Part shown: positions 52,830-64,000 of the stretch, piece after piece
Position numbering within the stretch: position 1 is the first letter of the stretch
Layout: every line of letters starts with the position of its first letter
From: Liolophura sinensis
Taxonomy: Eukaryota > Mollusca > Polyplacophora > Chitonida > Chitonidae
Reading direction: 5' to 3'
DNA length: 64,000 nucleotides
NCBI RefSeq assembly: GCF_032854445.1
Contig: NC_088296.1
Location: 27,519,064-27,583,063, forward strand
Notes under the pieces: generated by a model
What the model saw: only the letters and a program-made list of their open reading frames with translations
What the model was told of the DNA's origin: nothing
Databases searched by the model: none
Program-made: the position numbers and the translations under genes

Positions 52830-55195
52830 GGCTTGAGCCACTGTAATTCCAGCTGATTATTTTAAACATTGCCTCCTATATGTATGTATAGTGCTTTAAG
52901 CTTGATAGCTCGTAAATACAGGCATCTGTAGGCCTATGTGTTTTTCCCCTCACTATGTTAAAAACTTAATTTCTGCACTAGTTGTCTTACCAATTAATTT
53001 TAAATGAAGTAGGCCTCGGTGTGTTTTTACGTTCCAATTTACACCGATGTGTCGGAATTCCTTTCACGTGTAGGCCTACATCTACGTCGACATGCTAGCT
53101 CTCATTCATGCTATTATTTTATGGTTCCCAAAATAGCGAAAAAAAATCGATGTTGGCATATTTTTAGCCATAAAACCTAGCCGGGCTGAACGTGTGACTT
53201 TGCCTAGCTTTTTAAGATTTTGATACGGTATGAAAACTTTTTACAACTACAACAAACTGCGAGAAAATTTGAGAACTAGAGTAAAGTTGGTAGAAGAAGA
53301 AAAAAAAAAGCAATAAGCAAATAGCTCGACATAAAAGCCACAGACCACAATAGAGCCGTCACAAACACGTCAGTTGACAGGCAAATAGTCACGCTGCTTT
53401 GAGTTAGTCATTCCCACTAGGATTTACGTCTCTCCCTCTCTCGCTTTGTTAAAACTTTGCCCTCCACAACTGTTGATTTTTGCCCAGCAAACAATCGATT
53501 CGGACTTTAGCTAACGCGTAGGTAACCCAGATAGTAATGCCGACACCCCTGACACCGATATTAATCCGTAGTCATTACGTTTTGACAGATTTTGACTTTT
53601 CATGTCACACCTGTAAAGGTATTTCTCACCTGTCAATATGACCGCTTCTTAGGTACGAAACTAAACACGACGATAGCTCTGTAGGATGGTTTCAAACTTC
53701 TAACGGAGCTATGCAATGTTTGTATAACCGCAGTTTCGTCCTGAGGGTACAAATGGGGGGTACCCACTGAATAAATACTATGGACAAAGTCATTATAATA
53801 TAGGCCAATCCTACTATCCCTCCCTAATAGATTTTTCAAAAATAAAACAAAATGATATAAAATGACTCGCAAGATCCTTTTGTTTTAAGACTTAAATAAA
53901 AATACAAAAGAAACTACCGCCAATACAGGTATATACTATTTCAAACTTCCACCTTTAATCAACGGAAGGACATATTTTTAACTTGTTTTGAACAAACCTC
54001 CCCCCCCCGTCAACACTCCACTCCCACGAAAACCCTGCCAGTATGTGTAAAATTTATGAGAATGGATGAAGCCCCTGTCGAATAAATTAGTTGATAGCTT
54101 TGTCTATTTATTCCACATTTTCGTGTGTAATGCATTGAATTCATACTGCACGAAACTGTGCAGCGCATATTGGAGGACGGAAAATCGAATTCAGTTGGTC
54201 GTCAGCAACTATAACCAACGCTAATACTTGTATATTAGTATCAAGCACACCTGATTTACTGTACAATAAAGCAACACTTTCTTTCTCCCCCCCCCCCCCC
54301 CCCGCTATCCCTGGACGTAGCACTGGGTTACAGGGTACATTGTAGGTAAGTTACTATGGGAACATTGTTGTAACAATCTTTGTGTATCTAAAATATGTAT
54401 GCAATGTTCCAATATTACAGTTGTGCCGAAACACCAGTCACCTTCAGCACTCAGTTTCTTTTCATTGGCACGATGACCAATGTTTTCAGGAGGATGGACT
54501 GTATGTGTGTGGACTGAAGATAATATTTCATGTAGAGCTGGAGCTAGAATGGAACACTATAACTAAACCTGGAATACCTTCAAATAATGAAATTTACTCT
54601 TTTTGATACCTCCTAATAAAGGTGATTTCATTATGAATACACGATAGGAATAAAAAGAAAGAGAAACTCTTTTTCATAATGTGACATATATATAATACTT
54701 TGCATGTAATACACACAAATTAACATCTTTGTTATGCGAACCCTCGAAATATCCCAGAAGCTTCTGTGAAGTATTTAATTTTATCTCAGTATTTAAACAC
54801 GCACAAAGCCATTACCCGAATAAATGCCAAAATCTGCCTTTCTGAGGACATGTAATTATCTTCCTGGTCACACCAGTCACAGGTTGGAACTCATTAATTC
54901 ATTAACTCTGAACAGATACTTATTACATGGACAAACAGAGAGCAAAATCTTGAATTGCATTGATTTCGCTTTGTTGTTTACACCAATTTCATGAGATTTT
55001 TGTCATCTGGAGAATGAAAATTGTCTGGGACACGTTTAATAACGTTTTCTACAGAAATATGATCCAAAAAGTTTATACATGAATAGTCTGTTACATGTAT
55101 TTTATTACAATCCATTCTACTGTCTCGGATGTACGCCTCACCAGAATTTGTGTTTGGCCTTTTACCGGCAACAAAGGGGTGACCTGAGACATTTT
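52830..55195. other. No gene recognised
   Basis: About 2.4 kb of mostly unique AT-rich DNA, including an 18-base C run near 54286. An open stretch of 73 codons on the minus strand at 54978-55199 has no motif I recognise and may be flank of the LINE remnant. Confidence 0.45.
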
Positions 55196-55276
55196 TCAAA
55201 ATAGTAGTTTCCAGAGTTTTCCAAAAGTTTATAGCTGTCGTATGTTACTGGGATACCACTTTGCCGACCAAGTATG

Positions 55277-55524
55277 TAATTATTTATTTCATTGGTGTTT
55301 TACGCCGTACTTAAGAATATTTCATTTATACGATAGTGGCCAGTATTATGGTGGGAGGAAACTGGAAACTCACGACCATCCACAGGTAGCTTTGAGACAT
55401 TACCACATACAGCCGGAGAGGAAGCCAGAATGACCTGGAATTGAACTCACCGTGACCGTATCGGCGAGAGGTTCCTGGGTCATTGCGGTGCCCTAGCGCG
55501 CTAACCAACTGAGCCACGGAGGGC
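55277..55524 (-). mobile_element. SINE family A, near full-length copy 14, inside the LINE
   Basis: It is bounded by TATTTATTTCATTGGTGTTT and CTAACCAACTGAGCCACGGA. The imperfect target duplication TGCCGACCAA / TGCTGACCAA (about 55262 and 55527) lies in LINE sequence. Confidence 0.93.
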
Positions 55525-56507
55525 CCTGCTGACCAAATAAATTAAAGGGTTTAAAAGTGCCCGTTTCATCAAACAAATCTTGAATATACATAATCTCAGC
55601 TTCTCGCTAGAGTGCGTCATAACTAGGTTTTCTTCCTTTCAAACTGGGCTTATTGTTCCAAACAATTTGATCATAAAATGGAACGACTTCCGGTTGTATT
55701 TCTTTCCAAAACTTAAGGACACTACAGTGAAAACCCGTAAGGATTTTGCTGAGTGTTTTTGGTATTATAATTACAGTGAAGTAGAAAACTTAACCCATCT
55801 AGCCCCTTGAATAGTTCAGATGGAATCAGTTTCCATAAACTTTCCGCATCATTAAAATACCGTCTTAGTCAAACTTTAGTGTTTTGTTTTTCATTAATAT
55901 AAAATCCCGAGAATTCAGATCTCCCTCAAACGTATCTTTAGACATCACACTTATTTCAACTTTGTCGTTTTTATAATTCCATATAAATTTATATAACCCA
56001 GAGCTAATTATTTTGCAGTACCGTGTTTTTAATGGAAGCCCCACTGGCCAAATAAACCATTCTTGAGATGCCTTCTGCCTTTGAAACTTCCAGACGAAAT
56101 TTCTTGTTTTTAATTTCTTTATATATTTGGATCTAAATTTTCTTTATGCAGTTTTTAAGATCTCGGATAATTGTAATACCCAGAAACGTTGTTGAGTCCA
56201 TCACCGATATGTTGTACGTATTGTTTGTAAAACATCTTTGCTATGTTTAATCTTAAGAAGTTTAGTCTTTTCTAAATTAATTTTTAATCCGCTCAGTAGC
56301 TCTCATGCAATGTTGGAGTTGAGCCATCGGCAAAATACATGCCCTTTACTTCTTTTCCATAAACGTCTATAACCTTCACAGTCTGCATATCCCTTAATTT
56401 AAAGTTTACTACTTCAGTACACAAAATAAATAAATATGCATGGGGGCAAAGGGGAGCCATGTTTTAGCCCCGGGGAATTTGAGAACCACCTTGTAGATCC
56501 ATATCTT

Positions 56508-56742
56508 TATTTATTTTTTATTTATTTGATTGGTGTTTCACGCCGTACTCGTGAATATTTCACTTATATGGTGAAGCATTGTTGTGGGAGGAAACCCACG
56601 ACCATCCGAAGGTTGCCTGAACACCTTCCCACTTACGGCCGGAGGGGAAACCAGCGTTAACTGGACAAACTCACAGCGACCGCATGGGTGAGAGGGTCAT
56701 TACGATGCCCTAGCGCGCTAACTAACTGAGCCACGGAGGCCC
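56508..56742 (-). mobile_element. SINE family A, near full-length copy 15, inside the LINE
   Basis: It runs from TTTATTTGATTGGTGTTTCA to TAACTGAGCCACGGAGGCCC. It separates the FEKAF and RQGCPLSP-like motifs of the reverse transcriptase. Flanking ATATCTTTATT / ATACCTTTATT looks like the target duplication. Confidence 0.93.
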
Positions 56743-57257
56743 CGTATACCTTTATTGAAGGCACAGCTGAACGTATCCGTATAAAATAGATTTATCCACT
56801 TTGATATGTTTTTTTCCAAATTTAAACCATTGAAGAACTTTATACAGGAAAGAGTATTCACCAGACTCAAAAGCCTTCTCAAAGTCAAGAAAAAGCACAA
56901 GGCCATCATCCTCACGCGTGGTTATCCAGCGAATCAAGAAGAAAACTTATGTGTTCTGCTATGTATCGACCACGCGCAAATCCGGTTTGCGATATTATAT
57001 TAGTAAGCACCATTTTTATTCCATTAGCTAATAATATTGAAAAAAAAAAAATTATAATTCGAATTCAACACTGCCATTGGCCGCCAGTGTTTAATCAGTT
57101 CTGGATCTTTCCGTGGTTTTCCAATTAAAGTTATTCACCCTCGTCTTCGCTGAAGTCCTAGCTTCCCAGCACTGAGTGAATGACCGAAGGGTTTCAGAAG
57201 AAAAGGCTTACTGTTACCCCCAAAATGTTGATAAAATTCATGTGACAAACCGTCACA

Positions 57258-57630
57258 ACCGGCCCGGATAGCACAGTTGGTAGAGCGTCCGCTTCGGGAC
57301 CGGTAGATCCAGGATCAATCCTTGGTCGAGTCACACCTAAGACTTTAAAGGAGGAAGTTGTAACTTCCTCGCTTGGCGTTCAGCATGAAGGGGATAGTGC
57401 AACGACTGGTTGACCCGTATCAGTATAATGGCTCGGGCGGGGCGGCTTACTTGCCTTCGGTAAGTCGTCTCAGTGATGCAGCACTAAATAAAAGAGCGGT
57501 GGAAATCCGTCCTGCAACAAGGAGGCACATTACACGTGCATGCACCCTAATGATTCCTTCGTCGTCATATGACTGAAAAATTGTTGAGTACGACGTTAAA
57601 CCCCAAGCACTCACTCACTCGCACTCACTC
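57258..57630 (+). mobile_element. SINE family B, full-length copy 3 with TSD
   Basis: The head CCGGCCCGGATAGCACAGTT carries an A-box-like GATAGCACAGTTGG and is followed by the B-box-like GATCCAGGATCAATCC. A body of about 250 bp ends in a (CACT)n tail. The perfect 13-bp target duplication ACAAACCGTCACA occurs at 57245-57257 and 57631-57643. It is the reference copy of this family in the window. A 67-codon open frame inside it is not a gene. Confidence 0.95.
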
Positions 57631-58168
57631 ACAAACCGTCACACCCTCGTGATACTTAGCCACGTCATCAGATTCATGTTCTGTAAAAGAACAGTCCAGT
57701 ACATTTTGTTCAGCATCTGACAAGGAATAAATTATCGAAGATTCCCTCTAAGTTGAACATGGGGTCTTGTTTTGACGTGTATAACGCAGAATAAAACTTG
57801 AGAATCTCAGTGATAATTTCATCCGGCGATTCTGTTGTTCTTCAGTCGGCATAAACAAGTTTTGTTATTCGCTCTTTGTCTCACAAACCCTTTTTTCTAA
57901 ATTTGAAAAAAATAATTGGTTGATTTTTTCTCCCTGCTCTGACCAAGCATTATATAGAGTTCCTTGAGTTTTGTATTCATATATGTTCTCAAGCACAATA
58001 AAGCACACTCAGTATTTTTCTACCTTTTAGAGTTATCTCCCCTGAAACCGATTTGCCATTAATAATCGGCCTCATTTATAATCTAATCCATCTTAACCCG
58101 AGGTTATGTCCGGTACGTTGGATATATATAATAGTTGTAATCGAAGGGCAACTGACGCACATATTTTG

Positions 58169-58414
58169 AGTGAGTGAGTGAGTGAGTGAGTGAGTGAGTG
58201 TTTGGGGTTTAACGTCGTACTTAGCAGTTTTTCAGTCATATGACGACAAAGGAATTCTTAGAGTGCATGTAATTTGCCCCCTTATTGCAGGACAGATTTC
58301 CACCTCTCTTTTATCTAGTGTTGCCTCACTAAGATGCTTTACCGAAGGCAAGCAAGCCCTGGATCTACCGCTTCCAAAGCGGACGCTCTACCAACTGTGC
58401 TATCGGGGCCGGTA
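58169..58414 (-). mobile_element. SINE family B, copy 4
   Basis: A (TGAG)n tail on + precedes TTTGGGGTTTAACGTCGTAC; the head end reads ACCAACTGTGCTATCGGGGC. CACATATTTTGA / CACATGTTTTGA at about 58157 and 58415 form a one-mismatch target duplication. About 100 bp of the body is missing. Confidence 0.9.
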
Positions 58415-58689
58415 CACATGTTTTGATTATCGCTAGCTTGTAAAGACATATATATTTACATATATACTGATTTCAACCATTCGCCTAGAATATACCTTGC
58501 GCCTCTTGTGTATTATTGCATGAAGTTGGGATTGTCTTTCTGCATTTTGTCTTTGTATACGACCTCTATCTCTATCTGATGACAGGTTTGGTTACTCTCG
58601 TCAATGTTGTTCAGTTTATCGGCATGCCCTATTTGATTAAATATTTTACAACACATATAGCACGCATTTCAAATAAATTTAAAGTTTAA

Positions 58690-59190
58690 AGTCGTAGTTT
58701 TTCAGTCATCTGACGTCGAGTAGTCATTAGCTATGTGTACATACTAATGTGCTGCTGCCAATGAAGCATCATGTCGAAGACACCAAGCATGACACCTAAC
58801 CCAGACACATTATACTGACACCGGGCCAAGGACACCTGGGTCCGATTCCACAAATCCATTTCTGACTTAAGTCAAAATCTGAAATACGATCTCAAAGCTT
58901 ATTTGGGGATTTTAGAAATTAAAATTTTGTTACTCTCATCAATGTTATTTTAAGACTAATGTGTCAAAATTTCAACTTCCAGTATACCTAAAACTATGTA
59001 TCGTATAGAGATTTTGGATTTTGACTTTGTGGAATCTGCCCCTGTTTCCTTGTTCTAACCTCTCAGTGCTGAGCGCCAAGCGAGACAGCAACAAGTACCA
59101 TTTTTAAGGTCTTTGGTACGACCCGACCAGGTTTGATTCCGGGTCTCCCAACTTCTAGGCGGACGCTCTAATCATTATGCCACCGAAGGA
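58690..59190 (-). mobile_element. SINE family B, degenerate copy 5, interrupted
   Basis: CGTAGTTTTTCAGTCATCTG, GAGCGCCAAGCGAGAC and GGCGGACGCTCTAATCATTA place it in family B. A 193-bp MITE-like element at 58844-59036 splits it. Confidence 0.75.
58844..59036. mobile_element. MITE-like inverted-repeat element, 193 bp
   Basis: GATTCCACAAA at 58844 matches the reverse complement of TTTGTGGAATC at the right end. The similarity continues inward (GTCAAAATCTGAAATACGAT versus the complement of ATCGTATAGAGATTTTGGAT). It lies inside a SINE B copy and has no coding capacity. Confidence 0.75.
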
Positions 59191-59718
59191 GTTGTTATAA
59201 TAATGAACAAGTAAATAATGAAAGTAAATAATGACGCCAAAGATTGCGATTAACATGTTAACAAATACAACGATACGCGTAAATGTACCAGTGACTGTTA
59301 AGATAGTGAAACTATCCTAGCGGGATATAAATGCGTTCATATATTAATAGAATAAACCACTGACCTTCGGCAGGTATGTGACAAACCTGCTTACCCATGG
59401 CCTGTCTCTGTAAAATATGCTTAAAACAGACAAAGCTGGGTTAGGTAAACTTACACTGCTCCCATAGCTATGCTAAAATCAATTAGCACGTTTGTAATAA
59501 ACATCAGTGATGAGGTTAGAGAGAACAAGGTGATCACTACACTGACACTGACGTAACCGAACATGGGTAAGACGAAGCCGCCCTAGTGTGAACGATACAT
59601 GTCCGAGATCGCTCCGCCAGTAAATATAACAACAAACATGATAAAGACGGCGTATAACAAGCCTGACATGCCTACTGATTGTACATGTTAGCACAGTCCA
59701 TTAGCAACAACAACTCAC

Positions 59719-59739
59719 TTGTTGACGCCATTTTGCCAT
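59719..59739 (-). CDS. Candidate start exon for the Rab11 paralogue
   Basis: On the minus strand ATGGCAAAATGGCGTCAACA A is followed by a donor GTGAGT, giving MAKWRQQ in phase 0. That would join in frame to the phase-0 border at 49021. Joining requires a 10.7-kb intron and a weak acceptor, so this is a suggestion only. AAAATGGCG also matches a YY1-like promoter motif, so it may start a different transcript. Confidence 0.25.
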
Positions 59740-59804
59740 GTTATAGCTATTTAGAGTGACGTCACAAAATCCAGGAGCTCTCTCGTACCATCGGTATTAA
59801 ACGG

Positions 59805-60178
59805 CATGGCCTGTGCTTTGGCATGACGTCTCAGCGATTTAGCGGCATGGTCTGTGCTTTGGCATGACGCCTCATCGGTTTAGCGGCATGGTCTGTTCTT
59901 GGTATGATGTCTCAGCGATTTAACGGCATGGTCTGTTCTTGGTATGATGTCTCAGCGATTTAACGGCATGGTCTTTACTTGGTATGACGTCTCAGCGATT
60001 TAGGGGCATGGTCTGTGTTTCGGCATGACACCTCAGCGATTTAGCGGCATGGTCTGAACTTGGATGATGTCTCAGCGGTTTACGGGCATGGTCTGTACTT
60101 GGATGATGTCTCAGCGATTTAGCGGCATGGTCGGTGCTTGGCAAGACGCCTCATCGGTTTAGCGGCATGGTCTTGCCC
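59805..60178. repeat. Minisatellite, ~40-bp unit, ~9 copies
   Basis: The unit is AGCGGCATGGTCTGTGCTTG plus GTATGATGTCTCAGCGATTT. Confidence 0.93.
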
Positions 60179-60499
60179 CACCAGAGAAGATACAGTATAT
60201 GCACACTCACTTCAAATTTAATTGCTGCCATGCGATTGCAAAATTGTTAATCTGAACTTGGAAAGACAAATCCTTTTATCAGCCGTCAACCAAAGGGATT
60301 GTCTATAATCCATAACGAATTGTAGACCATACCATCACTAACATGCCGCCTCCTTCAATCTAAGTGTCGAAACAGACATTCCTGTACCAGCCATCAACCG
60401 AATGGACATTCCAGGTCAGTAATCGCTGGGCTAATTCCAAAACGCCGTTTAACACAAACAACCAGAGTACTAACAAAGTACATTTATTGCGAAATTAAG

Positions 60500-60765
60500 A
60501 CGTAAGGTCGATTGACTTCCACCGATGGGTAAGGTCACTTGACACCCACCGATGGGTAAGGTCACTTGACACCCACCGATGGGTAAGACCACTTGACTTC
60601 CACCGATGGGGAAGAGCTCTGGACTCCCAGCAATGGGTAAAACCACTTGACTCTAACCGATGGGTAAGAGCACTTGACTCCCACCGATGGGTAAGGGCAC
60701 TTGACACCCACCGATGGGTAAGACTACTTGACTCCCACCGATGGGTAAGACCATTTGACTCCCTG
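60500..60765. repeat. Minisatellite, ~27-bp unit, ~10 copies
   Basis: The unit is ACCGATGGGTAAGGTCACTT plus GACACCC. It directly abuts the microsatellite at 60766. Confidence 0.93.
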
Positions 60766-61056
<291 letters not shown>

Positions 61057-61059
61057 AGC

Positions 61060-63550
61060 AGAGAGCTAAGTCACACCATACGCTTGGGTCAGTTGTTATA
61101 CTGTTAAGTATAAATATGCAGAAGTAACAAGACACGTAATGTTTCAGATGCACTAGTGTGGCATCTCAGAGCTACACTTCATATGATTCTCAGCTCCCAA
61201 CTCCAGTTTGTTGTATGAAATAAATATCACACAGGAAAAGACAAAAGTCTTGGGGACAATCTACACGCTGGATCTATTCTCTCGCTAGTTGGATTCCTCA
61301 ATGAACTCAGCAGTCTTTGGCGTTTTCCGTACCTATTCATGAGAAATGCAGGGGGTAAGCACACGTTACCTAATTAATCGTCTTCACAGGGGAAAAGTTC
61401 AAATGTCTGTCAGGTCTGAAACTGGTCACGTGCCTTAATCAGAATGGTATATGTACATGCGTACATATTATACGTTTTGTTTGTCAAACGGCTGAGGGTC
61501 ACATGTTGTAAGTCACGTGTGCAGCATAATAAATAATGGTTAGCTACCAGAGTGTGATTATATTTGTTTAGCTGTCAAGACCAAGTCAAAATTACATTTT
61601 CGACCAACTCAGACAGCGTGCAATGGAACATTGGCAAATATTAGTTGTAAGTCTTGCACTGATCTTACGTCGTGGGGGGATATGATAGAAACTTATATGG
61701 TGATATGGTGATGTTGCTGGCGGTTTCTACAAGGCCGTCCGATTGGTCGGAGGTGATACATGTACAAACACATTTCAGATAGAAACGCGGTAAACAGTCA
61801 GTCACACCGAGCCCGTGTCCATCTGTCATACGATTTTGTGATCGATAGAGTCAGAGGTTATCGCCCGCCAATGTTGATCGTATGTGCGGTCGTTGATTGC
61901 AACCAGGGGTCGATTACCTATCTAGATAAAAACAGTTCTAATCACCACCCTGTTAGTTGTTTTCATTCAAATTTCAAAGAAAATTAAAGAGGAGGGGTGT
62001 GTACCGCCCAGCGTGATAAACGTTGGAAATCATCACACAGTCAAACACATTGACACTTCGGTACTACAGGCATTTGTCTGCTCACAAAACTTGTCTCCAC
62101 TGCTTACGTTTAATGCGCGCATATCAGACCAGCATTCTTTCCACCATGGAATATCCCGCCATTGTAGCAGAGAGTAGTGGCCCTTATTCGTTTGGGGCAC
62201 ATATCAGGACTCCACAAGCTTAGCCGATGAAGATAGGAGAGTGCGCCATTATAAACAACAATCACGCGAAGATTGGAAAACAAATATTGAGAAGATTTCG
62301 CTGGATTCGAACACGCGAACTGATAGGTTACAATGCCAGGCCTAATAATCGCGGCGAGGCAACACTTTAACCGGCTGAAACAGCGAAGGCCCTTGTAATT
62401 GTTAAAACGCCGTAATAAATAAAAATACAAACTAGTCATCAATAATAAAGGATTCTTGGGATTTTTATTCCTTCTGTTAAATAAACATGCGTAAAAAGAA
62501 TATCATAGAGATTCGTCAAGTTTTGCTCAAGATGTTTTTTTTTCTATACCTTAAAACGAAACATGAGCTATAAGAGATTACTTTCTGCAAAATAACGAAA
62601 CCATGAATATATATAAAACATGACAAAATATTCAAAAGAATTTTTTAAATTTTCATTATGCCGTTTAAAAATATAGATATATAAAACTATAGGTATATAA
62701 TACTATAGATATGCAAAACATTGATGAGCAAGTTTAAGAGTAAATGTACGAGCGTAAGGGTACGAGGCGGTGATTAAAGTCGCTTGATAGCTCTTTTTGA
62801 AGAGAGTTCATGGGCCATGACAACAAAGCCATTTTTGAGGTCAAAATTTAAAACTTTGACGTAAGTCTAAATTTAAAACTTTGACCTGTGCCTAAATTCA
62901 AATCTCATTGTCTTATGTGGTTCATAGCTGAAGACGTTCAAATTTGTCTAACATAACGTTTCCTAGTTGTTACCAATTTTAACTCATAGGTTTCTAATTA
63001 AAGCTGTTAAATCAAAGATCTGGTGCATTGGTATTCAAAGTTGGAAGAACTTTTGACACAAATGTTTCAAGATAACACTGAGATGAACTTTTATCTCTAA
63101 AATCGTTGTTCAAATTTGACAAGTAGGAAATGGCTTGGTTTAATCAGCTGCGCCATAGTTATGCAACAGGGCGTCAAAATTGTGATTTTTTTTTTTCACG
63201 ATTGGGTATGGAACACATTCTTGTACACAATGTAATATACGCTAATGCATATAATAAAAATGAAAGATTATGAAGTCATCGGAGATCATCATTATCAGAA
63301 GGTATAGCCCGTTTCAGAACTTAAAAATTATATTAATGCATATAATTTTCTTCAAAGAAGAAAAATCACCCCAAAACTCTAAAGTGAATATATTCTGGAT
63401 AAATTTTCAGTTAGAATCATTTGCTTTAAGGCAAATACAGTTTTAAATTGAGTGAGTTTTGAATGCTTGAATCTTAGGCCATGTCGTAGATTTGAGTACA
63501 TATAATTAAAACTTTAAGAACATGCGTAGACAAACTAAATCAGACCCATG
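61060..63550. other. No gene recognised; 3' flank of the cholinesterase-like gene
   Basis: About 2.5 kb without a supported exon. It may include the 3' UTR of the minus-strand gene ending at 63552. The right half is very AT-rich; the left half is balanced in composition. Confidence 0.45.
62275..62400 (-). mobile_element. Possible tRNA-derived SINE head fragment
   Basis: The minus strand reads GCCTTCGCTGTTTCAGCCGG plus TTAAAG (A-box-like) and, about 60 bases later, GCGTGTTCGAATCC (a good B box). No SINE A or B body follows, so it may be a third family or a degenerate tRNA-like fragment. Confidence 0.4.
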
Positions 63551-63551
63551 T

Positions 63552-63867
63552 CTATATTAAAGAATATAAGGCCAACGCCAGAAGACAGGCACATGGCATT
63601 GCACCCGTAAGTGCGCTAGCCGCGTTGACCGGTTTACACTTTTCCTTTTCTTTTTCTTCTAATTCCTTCAATTCTTTCTTAAAATCCTCAATGGATTTTA
63701 TCTGCGCCGGTACCAGCTCCTCCCAGAATGCCACTCGCCGACCATACGGGAAGGTGGATGTTGAATTAGGTGACATGTTGACCTCGAGCTGAACGAATTT
63801 TTCCATCTCTGTGTCGAATGTCGGCCATGTTGTTCGGATGTAACCATTGCTGGGATAGTTCGGGCTC
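63552..63867 (-). CDS. Cholinesterase-like protein, last exon, GPI-tail type
   Basis: This is the C-terminal exon of an alpha/beta-hydrolase of the cholinesterase group, reading out of the right edge. The acceptor is TTTTCTACAG at 63868 and the stop TAG is 63554-63552. The 104 residues keep the family's end pattern: SPNYPS (family pattern GNPN-P), WPTFDTEMEKFVQLE and RRVAFWEELVP (pattern FW--L-P). A charged stretch rich in Lys and Glu follows (KKELKELEEKEKEKCKP). The protein ends in a small-residue zone and about 12 hydrophobic residues with no charge after them, the form of a GPI-anchor signal. The catalytic Ser, Glu and His would be in exons beyond the window, so whether it is a true acetylcholinesterase or a non-catalytic relative cannot be told. 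Confidence 0.8.
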
Positions 63868-64000
63868 CTGTAGAAAATAAATATGAAAAAATACAAGTTT
63901 TTACTTTCATGGAAAGGACAACACTGTACATCAGAGGGCCATATATTATGCACAGCCTCCAAAAGAGGAAATCATGCAAACAGGTGTACAGACCGCGATA

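Larger units (their letters stand above)
55200..57210 (-). mobile_element. L1-like LINE remnant (reverse transcriptase), decayed
   Basis: Minus-strand translation in shifting frames gives reverse-transcriptase landmarks in order: ITLIGKPRKDPELIKHWRPM near 57110, ISQTGFARGRYIAEHI near 56990, DDGLVLFLDFEKAFES near 56905, GLKHGSPLPPCIFI near 56450 (family pattern RQGCPLSP), FADG near 56340 where FADD is expected, and SGLKINLEKTK near 56290. The C-terminal region follows: WKEIQPEVVPFYDQIVWNNK near 55690 and IMYIQDLFDETGTFKPFNL near 55570. Stops, at least two frameshifts, the altered catalytic box and two SINE insertions show it is inactive. No 5' end or ORF1 is seen; it is probably 5'-truncated. 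Confidence 0.88.

Noticed and set aside
57258-57630. tRNA gene in the head of SINE B
   Set aside because: The acceptor stem does not pair, and the sequence continues into the SINE body with a (CACT)n tail and target duplication, so it is a retroelement, not a tRNA gene.

Overview
The window is animal (eukaryotic) nuclear DNA. Genes are split by GT-AG introns, Rab11-family and cholinesterase-type exons are recognisable, and the rest is intronic and intergenic DNA full of tRNA-derived SINEs, a decayed LINE, a Tc1/mariner element, MITE-like inverted-repeat elements and more than twenty minisatellite arrays. From memory the two main SINE families resemble those of molluscs and other lophotrochozoans. 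That taxonomic guess is inference, not a database result.

Layout. Roughly 10.2-17.8 kb (+ strand) carries Rab11: five certain exons run from the P-loop to a Cys-Cys-containing C-terminus, and a newly proposed alternative first exon lies at 10202-10301. Roughly 39.8-49.0 kb (- strand) carries a second, divergent Rab11-subfamily gene with internal exon lengths identical to the first (112, 84, 194 and 81 nt) and a CxC C-terminus. The two genes converge tail to tail across about 22 kb. That spacer holds two SINE-poor stretches that may be long 3' UTRs (17.8-23.4 kb for Rab11, 30.4-39.8 kb for the paralogue) and a dead Tc1-like transposon at 27.6-29.2 kb inserted in a tandem repeat. At the right edge (63552-63867, - strand) is the last exon of a cholinesterase-like gene with a probable GPI-anchor tail.

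Repeats. SINE family A has about 15 recognisable copies. All copies left of 27 kb are on + and all copies right of 42 kb are on -, that is, always sense to the nearest Rab gene. SINE family B has five copies, several with clear target-site duplications. A dispersed, non-coding, approximately 220-bp family ('X') also switches strand between the two loci. An L1-like LINE remnant (about 55.2-57.2 kb) is broken by stops and frameshifts and by two nested SINEs. Minisatellites with 18-88 bp units (and one set of about 175-bp units) occupy a large share of introns and flanks. Several give long but probably meaningless open frames because their unit is a multiple of three.

The only genes I can support are the two small GTPases (recycling-endosome traffic), the cholinesterase end, and transposon-derived coding remnants. 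I see no RNA gene, CRISPR array or bacterial operon.
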